Shown here: piece after piece, positions 13,501 through 23,370 of the stretch | Numbering within the stretch: the stretch's first letter is position 1 | Layout: the number at the start of each line of letters is the position of its first letter | Assembly: GCA_009792885.1 (NCBI GenBank) | Contig: WMCF01000023.1 | Span: 8,356,861-8,420,860 of the forward strand | Direction: 5' to 3' | Origin: Eremophila alpestris peregrina | Taxonomy: Eukaryota; Chordata; Aves; Passeriformes; Alaudidae | Length of the DNA: 64,000 nt | The notes under the pieces: model-generated | Seen by the model: the letters and a program-made list of their open reading frames with translations, nothing else | Told to the model about the DNA's origin: nothing | The model's database searches: none | Program-made: the position numbers and the translations under genes

Positions 13501-13735
13501 ACTGTGGGTAATAAAGTCTCTGCAGAATTGCATCTCAGCCATGGGCAATTGCAAAGCAGAAATCTCTTCGTTACAAAGGTTTTGGTTCTTCTGGAGGGTT
13601 ATCTGGTAAGAGTGAACACAGCAGCCTGAGCACCCTGCCTCTGGATGGTTAGTGTGTTCATATTCTTGTTTGTGTCTGTCTGTGACTGTAAATCAAGCCT
13701 TTTCCTGGGCTGCCATTTGCAGAAACAGCAATATT
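10571..13735. other. Non-coding stretch, no gene seen
   Basis: I recognise no exon, RNA gene or transposon. Overlapping frames of 77-107 codons at 10869-11308 lie on both strands and look accidental. A T15 run lies at 12508-12522. The rest is unique-looking AT-rich sequence. Confidence 0.55.
12508..12522. repeat. Poly-T tract (15 bases)
   Basis: Fifteen uninterrupted T, with no retroposon body recognisable on either side. Confidence 0.9.
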
Positions 13736-13739
13736 CATT

Positions 13740-14170
13740 TTAAGCTTCAATGTCTGCAAATGTTTGCTCGCATTTAAATGCTAGCATTTAGCTAGAAAGT
13801 GCTCTTTGTGAACCGGTATTTTTGTCAAATCAAAACCTACCAAAAGCCCCTTAACTGTAAGATTTATTAATAATTGGAAATTTGTTATTTAATCTAGAGT
13901 TTAAATGTAGTTACATATGCCAACTTAATGCCACAAAATAGCCCAAGAATATTCTTAAGCAGTATGTCAGCTAAATTTTATTGCAGTTCCATTAGCATTA
14001 CCATTAAGCAGCTGACTAAAGGTCATAATGAATACTTACTATTTTATATCACCCAGGAGGTACTAAGTACAGCTGGAGTCTATTTCACTACTTGAACACA
14101 TATAATAGTCGACAAATTGTCGATCAGTGGATATGTCCATCTTATCAGAGTACTTTGTCTGCCCAAGTGT
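13740..14170. promoter_or_regulatory. Candidate regulatory element with palindromes
   Basis: This AT-rich, non-repetitive block contains two perfect short palindromic structures. One is a 12-base palindrome GCATTTAAATGC at 13770-13781. The other has 7-base arms TCGACAA/TTGTCGA around a single A at 14109-14123 and keeps two CpGs. Several TAAT-type words and a CAGCTG also occur near 14010. The look is that of a conserved non-coding element, and dimeric factors could bind the palindromes. No conservation data were available. Confidence 0.32.
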
Positions 14171-15310
14171 GCAGCAGTTCTTCTGGTGTGCATTGCATAA
14201 TAGATGGTGGAGGGTTTTTTTTTTTAAAGGGAGGTGCTTATTAAATGGCTGGTTGCTGCAGTCCTATTTTAAGTACTGCCTATAATTCTGTACTGACATT
14301 TCAGAAATGCAGTCATGGTTCTTGCTAACCAGTTTAACAAGTGGGGTAGCAAGCACTGAGATTTCTGGTGTTCAAGATGGTGAAAGTGATTCTGTAGATT
14401 TTAGTTTGCTGATGCTTTGTTGGTACTGCTTTTCACAAATTTCTGACCATATAATTCCTCCTACTGATGCCAGGTTCTGCTGGAACAAAAAGAAGATTAT
14501 TATGCCCCTATTTTGATTTTTTTAACAGCTATTGCAAAATAAGCCTTGGCCCTTAACAAACCAGTTCTGTGCATTTAGAATGGATTTTTTTAGAATAGTG
14601 GTGGAAAAAAACTCATCAAAATAGATGGCTTGATGAATGTGGTGATTTGAGCTTACTTTACTCTGCCTGATAAATGTCATGCAGAACTGTGTGAGCATGG
14701 GATCCTTTTTCCTGCTGTTATCTATCTGATGTTCAACAATTTTATTTGCAACAGGAAAGCCCTGGCTTTAAGTGGAAGTACTTAGTATTTTCAATTATTG
14801 CTTTCTCCTGTTTCAAGTTGATTTTATGAGTACACAGAGCTGCACAGGACAAAGGGACAACTTCTTTATGAAATATGAAAAAATATTCCACAATCATCTT
14901 GGTCCTATTTCTTTTCACTACAGAAAGTCTATGAAACTTCAGACTGCATTCAATTTCACATTCATTTTGGCAGCAATAGTACTGTAAAACTGCTCATTTC
15001 CTACAGGGCTTTTGCAATATGTATTTTAGCATACACATTCAGCAATGACTGACTTTTGATCTAAAATGAACTAAAAATACTTTATTTCCAAAAATTGTGT
15101 ATGTGAATGAAAGAGAAAGGTTAGCCCTCAGCTGTGTTTGGCTTAAATATCCCTTGACATTAACTTGTTCAAAAGAGAATAATTTACACTCAAATATGAT
15201 TATATTAACAAGTAAAAATAGGATCATTATCTAAAAATTTATGCTTTAAAGACCTTAGGTGAGTGAATTTATTTCCTTTTCTTCATAAACCCAATTTTTT
15301 TTCTTTTCAG
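14171..15310. other. Non-coding stretch, no gene seen
   Basis: I see no recognisable gene or repeat family. Frames of 60-71 codons occur on both strands and look like chance. A pyrimidine-rich run just before 15310 ends in CAG and could serve as a splice acceptor. Confidence 0.55.
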
Positions 15311-15480
15311 CAGCAAATCTTCCCCCCTTTAGTCCATCAGCACTAGGCAATCTCTTACTATTAGTGGCAAATTCCGAGACAAGAAAGGGTTAAGTTTTTA
15401 TGGCAAAATACCTTGTTGGCCTTATCACTCAGAGTAATTAGGTAATTCAGCAGCCCCTGTTCAGTGAGACCTGATGTTCA
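15311..15480. promoter_or_regulatory. Candidate conserved element or terminal exon
   Basis: The block begins at a strong pyrimidine-rich CAGCAG (a NAGNAG acceptor-like site) and contains a homeodomain word TAATTAGG at 15435-15442. A reading frame of 26 codons from GCA at 15313 ends at TAA 15391-15393. The repeat-free sequence continues past the stop, which favours a regulatory or RNA role over coding. Either reading is weakly supported. Confidence 0.2.
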
Positions 15481-17760
15481 AATGTTGCTCTTCTCCACAC
15501 CTCACCCTGGCCAAAGCTGGGAATGTAACTGAGGCCACAAAGGAAATGGGATTTCTCAGAAATGTCCCCAGTCTCATGGTTATCACCACAGTATGTGCTG
15601 GTCTGGTGGGGCATGGCAGAGCTGCAGGCTGAAATTTTGCCTTGCCATAAAAGGGACCAAATAGATGGGTCTCAGACTTCCTTGTCAGAATATCTCAATC
15701 TGATGAGAACAGGGAAGCCGCATTGAGATTCAATGGAAATTGAAAAATGCAGACAGAAAAATGGGAATGAAAATTGAGAGATATTTTAAGAGTATCAGAG
15801 ACTGAAAAACCCAAAAGTTCTGTACTGCATCAGAGAGAAATAGAAGCTACACTTGTAATAAGTGGCTTTTATGCTCTCTATATACTCACATATCAGTTGA
15901 CATCTCTATAAAGTTCTTTCAGACTAGAAGTAATGGAATATAAAAATTCAAAAGAGAAAAAATTATTATTCCTGCTGACAGAATCAGGATTATAGATTTT
16001 GCAGCACATTTAGGGTAAAAAAATACTCCCCAAATATCCACAAAAATGTATAGGCCATTTCCTAAATGTAAATTTCCAAATTCTTCTTACTGCAGGAAAA
16101 ACCTTACAGATATGATTAAATAAACATGTAACTTGCACTTGGACGGAAACATGGTGGTGTGTCTAAATCATAAATGCAATGAACAACTTTAAAATCCATT
16201 AGTTGCTTAGCTAAAGAAGGTCTTTAAAAATAAACATTTTGGTTTAGTTCAGGCAGGCTTAGGTGACCTCAGTGCAAGAGTCCTAAAAGAGTTTGCTGAG
16301 ATGATTTCTGGTCAACCTCTTTATTTTTATTAAAAGCTGATTTCTTTGCATATTTTAAAACCTAAGTCATAAACTTGTGCTAGTGTACAGAACTGCGAGC
16401 AGGATGGCTTTGATTTGTATAAATTAGTCAGCTTGCTATTGATTGCAGGTAAATGAATGGAAATGTTGATCATGAATTCAATAAAGAATTATAGAGTGGA
16501 AGCACAGTTCATGGCTGTCACATAGTTTTATGATGAGAGCACCTTGTAAAACAAACTTTCAGTTTCCTCATGAGGTTCTAAGTCTAATGAATGTACTGTC
16601 TAGACAGAGGGTATTTAGGCTCTTGATGCCATGTTGGAACTAAGAGGAACAGTAGCACTCTCACAGCTGTATCTACCAAACAAATTGAAATTGGCCTCAC
16701 TGGCAGATGCCAAAGAGGAGTTTTCAGTGAAGAGTGCTCACTCTGTGGGATGTTTCCAATGGCATCCTGCTAGGACTGAGTCTGCCAGTGTTTGATGTCA
16801 TCTTCAACACCTTGGCCAAGAATACTTTTGGACTAAGATTAGTGGAAAATTATGGGGGAGAGCATCCTTAGGTTTTTGTCACTATGTGTCACATAGCCTC
16901 TACCTTCTTGGAACAAAGTGTATTTTGACACACTCAGGTGTAAGGCTGTGCAGAGGAGACAAGTGTCAACAGAAATGACAACTGCATCTTGTGAAACAGT
17001 CACTGACTTAAAACGTTTTTGAGGTCACAGCGGCAAGAGTGATGAACTGGAGCTCTTAGGGAAGTGTGCTTAGAAAGGCCAGTGGGATTCCTGGATGTGG
17101 CAGCAGTGGGCTGGAAAGTGAATTTTACCTCCAACAACTGAGTAACTGTTTCCCAATCAATACTCTGCTAACTGTTCTCTTACAGACCCTTTGTATCATC
17201 TGGAGAGGCAGCTTGTCTCTGTCACTGTCATTCATGCTGCTGTAGCTCAATGTTATGAAGGTTATGAAGCAGAAGAACAGGTACACAGGCAATTTCTCAA
17301 ATAAAAGCCCTGAAGTATAGAACTTTTTCACCTGAGATGGTCTGTGGTCAAGGCACTAAAGGAGGACTGGTGTGTCCTGGAGCTGTTCCAAGCTGGTTCC
17401 ATGCAGCTTTTCTATATGACTTGGGGCTGGTTTTCACACCATCTATGGTGGTGGTGAGAGAGAAAGTTGTGATCGTTGCTCTTGAGATGCATTTCCTTTG
17501 GGACATCATAGAAATCGTGCTCTGATTTCATGACTTGAAGTCATGCCCATCTGCAGAGTAGGGCCAATGTCTCTGCCCAGTCCTGGAGGCAACCTGAAGG
17601 TGAGTACATTAATGACAGTGTGAGGACATTTCAGCAGTGAGCCCCTTGGGGAGAGCTTTGGAGTAAACGAGGCAAACACCTTGTGTAGGGGGATAGAAAG
17701 GAATCTGCTCAGACAAATGTCTTCCTCACAAATGCCAGCCTTACTGAAACCTGACTGCAA
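15481..17760. other. Non-coding stretch, no gene seen
   Basis: No recognisable gene. Short perfect inverted repeats are present at 16882-16896 (7-base arms around one T) and 17529-17545 (7-base arms, 3-base loop), both within chance for DNA of this length. Part of 16750-16850 faintly resembles CR1 coding sequence, but not well enough to call. Confidence 0.5.
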
Positions 17761-17799
17761 GTTTGTTTTAAAACTCTTTTTAAATGGTTAAGACTTCAT

Positions 17800-18620
17800 T
17801 TTAAATGTTTTGGCATTTGTCTATTTGTGGAAGTGCTTCAGTTCCATTTAAGCACGGGCTATCCATTTACATTCAAGAATGTATCACTTCTTTATTAAAT
17901 ATATAATCCAAGGCCCTAACACACTTCAAGTAGCAGTTCTACATTCATTCTTTATCACTTCTAAAACATTCAGTTCTGTGTAAAACATTTAAGTTCCTTG
18001 CTGTCTGTAAGTACTGTGCACATGGCCAGAGAAGACAAAGATTAACTGTTTATTAACATGTTAATTAATGCTTTAAAATTCAGCAAGTCATTTTAAATGA
18101 CATAGATACAGAGACATCTTCATACAGAAGTGTTTTTGGGCTAAATATAACTTACTGGAAGACAGCCTAAATATGTGGGAAGACCAGAATAATGCTCAAA
18201 CTGGTCAAAGTAAGTTACATTTTTGTCTTAAAAATTGTTTACTGACAAAAATTTTAACGTTTTTCTTGCTTTTAGGTAGCCAGAATCTTATTAACATTTT
18301 TTCCCAAATTTTTTGCAAGGGGTAGTAGCTCAGTTATTCGATAGCTAACTGACAATAATTAGCCTATTATGATGATTAATGCTTATTCAGGACATTTAAT
18401 TTGCATGCTATAAGCATGGTGAGACAGCTAATTTGAAGTTATGCCAAATACAGTATTTAGTTTTTATATACAACGTTTGTTTGCCTTTCCAAATATAAAA
18501 TAATTGACAAGAATAATCATAGCTGAGGATGTTAGGTCAGCAAGTTTTCATTTCTCCTTTTAATAACAATGATGTGTTACTTAGTGAACCAATTAGCAAG
18601 GTAAACTTTACTTGCATTAA
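17800..18620. promoter_or_regulatory. Candidate homeodomain-rich regulatory block
   Basis: This long AT-rich block has no repeats and is dense in homeodomain and POU words: TTAATTAA at 18061-18068, TGATTAAT at 18373-18380 (PBX-HOX-like), an octamer ATTTGCAT at 18399-18406, and a TAATTAGC at 18356-18363. Such clusters are typical of developmental enhancers, but AT-rich DNA also yields them by chance. No reading frame of note occurs here. Confidence 0.3.
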
Positions 18621-21600
18621 AAAATGCATAAGGCTAAGGAACAATTTCTAAATTGTAGTTAATGGAATGTCAACAAAGATGCATATTCTGTCATTTTTGC
18701 CCAGGTGAGAGCCATCTGTCCCAGATAGATAGCATTTCTCCAACTTCTCACAAGGAAGAAGGATACCAAGGTCATTTTTAAGCACCTTGTAATCAGGACT
18801 GACTTTATGAAAGTCAATTAAGCTACTAGGCCTTAGCCATAGTTTCAAAGAAATAGACAGTGAAAGAATAAATGTCTTTAATCATGGTTACTAGAAGCCT
18901 TCACTTTTTTCCCCAGGAAATGCCTACATATTCATGTGGAACTTGCATCTTGTTCAAGATTTGGAGGGTCAGTTTTTTCTTGCTGCTTCTGATTGCTTGG
19001 GTTCTTTGACCCAGAGAGCAGAGCACACTTCCAAATGTGATACTCTTCTCCAGAAGCTTCAGTGTCTCTGGATTTGAAGCTCAAGTCTCCTTAAGCTTCA
19101 GAAGGAAAAGCCAAAAGGGGAAACACGTGGAGGCTTGCAGGAAGAAAGAGAATGTCTGCAGTGGTGTCTGGAAAGTGATCTGATGCCTTTGGAAGATAAG
19201 GAGAAAGCCATGTTTCTCTATGGGGTTTCATTCAAAGTCATCCTTAGGTTTCAGCCTTTGAAGCAGAAGGCATTGCAAAATTCCTCCATGGGTATCATGC
19301 AAAAGTAGATAGCACATCTGTGTTCATGTACCAGTCCAACCAGTCATCTCTGCTTAGTAAATATTTCTGCTTGTTTTCTGCAAAAGGCACTTCTGGCTGT
19401 TCTTTCCAGCTAAGCAAACGGCTGGACTCTGGGTCACTGATGAGAAACAGAAGAATCTATCTTTTGTGGAATGCCAAATGTATATTTTTAATTTATTTTT
19501 TTAAATCATCTATCAAATATGAAATACCTGGGATATGTTGCAGGATATTTATTCTTCTTCATGCCATTGTTTCTTCAAACTGCTGAGAAAGCAAAGTGTC
19601 TGGATGTTTTCTGACTCTGAGGAATAAGATGGGGAAGAGACAATAGTTCTCCTAGAGGTGATGACAAGACCCCAAGTCTCTGTCATTTGCCCAGGGTCCT
19701 TTTAACCTTCTGTTATTTGGAAGAAGCTGGCAGTCTGTATTAATCTGTGTGAAAAATAGTGGACCTTTTTCTGTCCATTTGACCTCCCCTACCCTGAAAT
19801 GATCACAAGCCAGTCAGGCAGCTTATATCCAACACTTCCTCCAGCACTCCCACTTTCTTGCTGAAGCACAGTCACAGCATTTACCCCACTCTTGCAAGGG
19901 TTAGCATGCTCTGAATCCATTAGGGTAGAGCAGAGCAGTTCTGCCTGCACCTGGTAAACTGAGGAGCCCAGGCATGGACTGGTGTGCATAGACAGGGCTT
20001 CAGTGACCCCAGCCATGGGTTTTGCCCAGGCCTGGGCTGGCCCTGCCCTGGATGATGCCCAGGTGTGGGGCAGGGGTTTGCCCAGGACTGAGGCCCTTTA
20101 ATGAGCAGGATGAATGAGGGCTGCTCCCATGGTGGGGCTGGGAGGAATTTGGCCCACAGACAGGAGCCATGCCACACCACTCAGGGCTTTGTCCCCTTTT
20201 TGTTTACAATTACAGCCACAGAAAAATGAGAAACTGTTCACAGTTTCTCAGTAAGAATATGGGGAATCACTGGTTATCCACCGCCTACTTAGATCCTCTT
20301 TATTTTATTTTTCTATTGCATCTCCCAATACTTCATTACCACCTTTGTAACTTAGAGGAGTGCAGGGACCAATTTAAAATCCATTGAAAGAGCCTTTGGC
20401 TTTCTGTAGTGGCTCCTGGATCAGGGCCAGGGGGTATATAAACTGCTAGTGGCAAGTTTACAACAGTGCTCCCTTTGAGGGTGCCACTGCTGGGGCTCAC
20501 TGAGGTGGCTGAACTTTAACAAAAGTGATTTTGCAGATTAACCCTGTGACAAGCAGTGGGAACTCTTCCAAATTTTTAAAAACAATTATAGTTCTCTGTC
20601 CATGACTGCTGGACTATCACATCCTGCCAACACAGGGAAGCTTCAGAGAGGATTTTTTGGGCTATGCTGAATCTCCCCCTGTCTTTGTACTCTAAATTTC
20701 TAACCAAAGGTTAATTTGCTGCTTGCTTTATTATCCCTATATTCAAACACCCACAATGCAGTATTTTGTGAGCTTACTTCTGAAATAGATTCTAGCAAGG
20801 TTAAAAAAAATTTAACTTCCTTGCACTGTGCATATACCCACTTAGTACTACACTAGTCATGCATTAAAAGTACCTCTGATCTGCTATTGCCAGGGAAAAT
20901 TAACTGTAAACTGAAAGGAAAAGTGATGCATTGCACTTCAGTCTCAATCCTGCTCTTTCAGTCTTGGATTTATTCAGATCGAGAATAATATAAATACATT
21001 AGTCAGTAATTTGGTTTTTACTCGTTCACAGGCAAAAATAGTAATTTCCTTAGTTGGATGAAAACTGTTCTGATGGAAATGCAAATCTTCAGGGAAAGCT
21101 CTGAAATGGTTTAAATTGTCCATTGCTTATTTTTGATCACTTACATGAATTCAAGGACTGCCCCACGTGAAGCAAAGCTCTCAGTTAAGCCAAAGAATGA
21201 AACATGTTCCTGGGTGAGCAGCTGCCTTAAGAAAAGTACAGTATCAAATCCTACCTGTGTTGGTAGTTGGAAGGCAAAGAGGTTGCATTACTAATGGATA
21301 AGCCAAACTGATGAATTATTGCAACAAATTCTTTTTCTGAAAAATTGAAACAGTTCTTAGTTGAAACATGTTGAAACTCAGAGAGTAGGTTCTCAGTAGG
21401 TTTTCTAATGAAGGATTTTCTTTTCTTTTACATAAGGGGATAATTTGTAATGAGGTTTAATTTTTGCTGTTGCTGAAAACTCAGCTTAAACCTGTCCTTG
21501 TGAAGCTTGGAAGTGCTTGATATGCTTATGCAACCTTGAATTCACCATGCACAAACAAAAAATCCAGCCATGTGCAAGTTGCAGTGATGATTTCCCAGCA

Positions 21601-21695
21601 ACCAGTGGCTTGTGGCTTGCAAAATGTTTAGTTTTTTTTTTTTTCACTATTTCAGTTGTGATTTGCTACATTCTGCTCTTTGTTTTACATAACGT
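18621..21695. other. Non-coding stretch, no gene seen
   Basis: No recognisable exon or RNA gene. It includes a GC-rich but CpG-free block at 19921-20160 with repeated GCCCAGG words. Frames at 19789-20180 on the minus strand follow from that GC-richness. A T13 run lies at 21632-21644. Confidence 0.55.
21632..21644. repeat. Poly-T tract (13 bases)
   Basis: Thirteen uninterrupted T; simple homopolymer. Confidence 0.85.
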
Positions 21696-21699
21696 GTAA

Positions 21700-22150
21700 A
21701 GGTCTGTTGTTGTCGGTGTATCATTGATACAATTCTCCTGCAACCAAAAACAAAGAAGGCAGTAGTGCTTTTAATAGAGGGTGCCTGATTGATAAGCTAG
21801 TTGCAGCCAAACCTGCTCTGGCTAATTGTCTTTCAAATGCCCTCATTAATCAAACAGAGGAGTAACTCTGACAGGAGGGCTGTCAGTGTTTTCATGATTT
21901 CCTACCACTCACCTCACAGTGTGAGACCTGGCTGCCTCCCCAAACCGTGGCCTTTAAAGCAGTTTTAATGCCTGCTCACTGCAGAGCACACCTGGCTTTG
22001 GTGGGATGGGGGCTTGCCCAACTCTGAGGCATGATCTGTCCCAGGAGGCCAATTTAGCAGTTATTTAATGATTCATAGCTTGATGTCTGGAAATGAGTGC
22101 TCCACACGATAACATACATAAACAAATTTAATTAGTTTTTGCCTTTTTTG
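21700..22150. promoter_or_regulatory. Candidate regulatory element, PBX-HOX-like words
   Basis: This repeat-free block contains TGATTGAT at 21786-21793 and ATTAATCA at 21845-21852, which resemble composite PBX-HOX sites. It also has a perfect palindrome GTATCATTGATAC at 21718-21730 with 6-base arms around one T, and several TAATTA-type cores near 22130. The clustering within 150 bases is what suggests regulatory DNA. Conservation was not tested. Confidence 0.33.
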
Positions 22151-23295
22151 CATAAGTAGCCACCAGTGTATTAAAGCTGCAAACAAAACAGGTAGGCTGC
22201 CTGGAAAGTCATTGAAGCTGGTTAACAGCAGGTCTTTGTGAAAGGCTGTGGTGCTTTCTTTCATCTGCTGATAGTCACTGATGCTTCCTTGGTCAGGTCC
22301 TGAAGTTGCTGGGCTTGCTTATTAAGAAGAAGGGAAGCAGCTATCCCAACTATCTTTTTCCTAGGTGTTAGAATGGCATATCTACAGCAAAACCTGGCAG
22401 TCTCTCATCTATTTCCCTTCAAAGCTGCAGAACATAGTATTTTTTTGCAACTGTTTTAAAAGGATGTGCTTCATATATTTCCTCTTTTGCAATCTATTAG
22501 AAATATTATTTAGCAAACATCAACCTGAGTTATTGTTTAGAGATAGGGATTTATATATTTGCATTTTTATTGAGCATACATGAAAACATTGCAAAATTAT
22601 TTCTAGTTGTGCAATCTACAAAATAGGGCAAAATACTTAATGCTTAAGAAAGCAAATTGAAAGCTTAAGGGACAGATTTTTTTTTTTAACCTCGTTTTGC
22701 AACATTGCATAATTAAAACTGTTGATGTACAAAGTGTATGGAGGTTTGTTTCTCTGCTAACTGCTTCATATTCTCTGTGGAGCAGAATTCTAGAATTGAT
22801 AGTCCAAAATAATATCTCGTCATTCTCCTAAGCAATAGAAGTGAATATATTTTGCATGAAAAAAATGTTGTATTTTGCATACATTCATATTAAGTAAAAT
22901 TCTTTCTTTAACAACATTTCAGGACTGAAAATTTTTCAGTGAAGCACACTACAAATATTTTATACTGGAGGGTTTCTTTGAACTCCAGACAGCAATATAG
23001 CTTGTCTTTTCTTCTTCATCTGGGAATAGCTTCTATCCACCAAGTGGAATATTTATTCCTATGAGAGGAGCCTTTTTCTTTAATAGGGCAGTTTGATAAT
23101 AAATTTTTTGCAGATCTTGGTTTTAGATTACAAAGTGTCTAAACCAGACACTTTGTTTTCCTGAGCACGCAGAGGAAAATCTGAGCATAGAACATGTTGG
23201 TTCCAGGAATCCTGCAGTCATCACTTTATAAATGTGCTTGATCTCAGACTTAAACAAGGGGGACCAAGCCATGATTTAAGATGATATTCTGCTAT
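22151..23295. other. Non-coding stretch with one perfect hairpin
   Basis: No recognisable gene. The one structural feature is the perfect 11-bp inverted repeat at 23130-23156, listed separately. Confidence 0.55.
23130..23156. repeat. Perfect 11-bp inverted repeat (hairpin)
   Basis: The arms at 23130-23140 and 23146-23156 are exact reverse complements, separated by AAACC. The stem does not extend further, because the next bases are T against T. It is too short for a microRNA precursor. It could be a binding site for a dimeric factor or a chance structure. Confidence 0.75.
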
Positions 23296-23301
23296 CCAAA
23301 A

Positions 23302-23370
23302 GTGAAATTCTGTCTCCAGCAAGTTCAGTGGAAACTTCATTATTGGTTTCAATGGGGCCAAATTTTATTT
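23302..23370. repeat. Ancient palindromic (MITE-like) repeat remnant
   Basis: The left part (GTGAAATTC from 23302) and the right part (TTTCAATGGGGCCAAATTT, 23347-23365) form a degenerate inverted repeat around GTTCAGTGG. From memory this matches a palindromic repeat common in turtle and crocodile genomes, in which a GTGAAATCCTGG-type end faces its own complement around CATTGACTTCAATGG-type cores. I do not recall its database name. The copy is heavily decayed. Confidence 0.5.

Noticed and set aside
16750..16850. Possible old CR1 coding fragment
   Set aside because: Words such as CAGTGTTTGATGTCATCTTC loosely recall CR1 ORF2, but the match is short and unsupported on either side.
16882..16896. 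Inverted repeat CTATGTG-T-CACATAG
   Set aside because: Seven-base arms are expected several times by chance in 64 kb, and no context supports a function.
23130..23156. MicroRNA precursor
   Set aside because: The stem is 11 bp with no pairing beyond it, far short of the roughly 30-bp stem of animal microRNA precursors.
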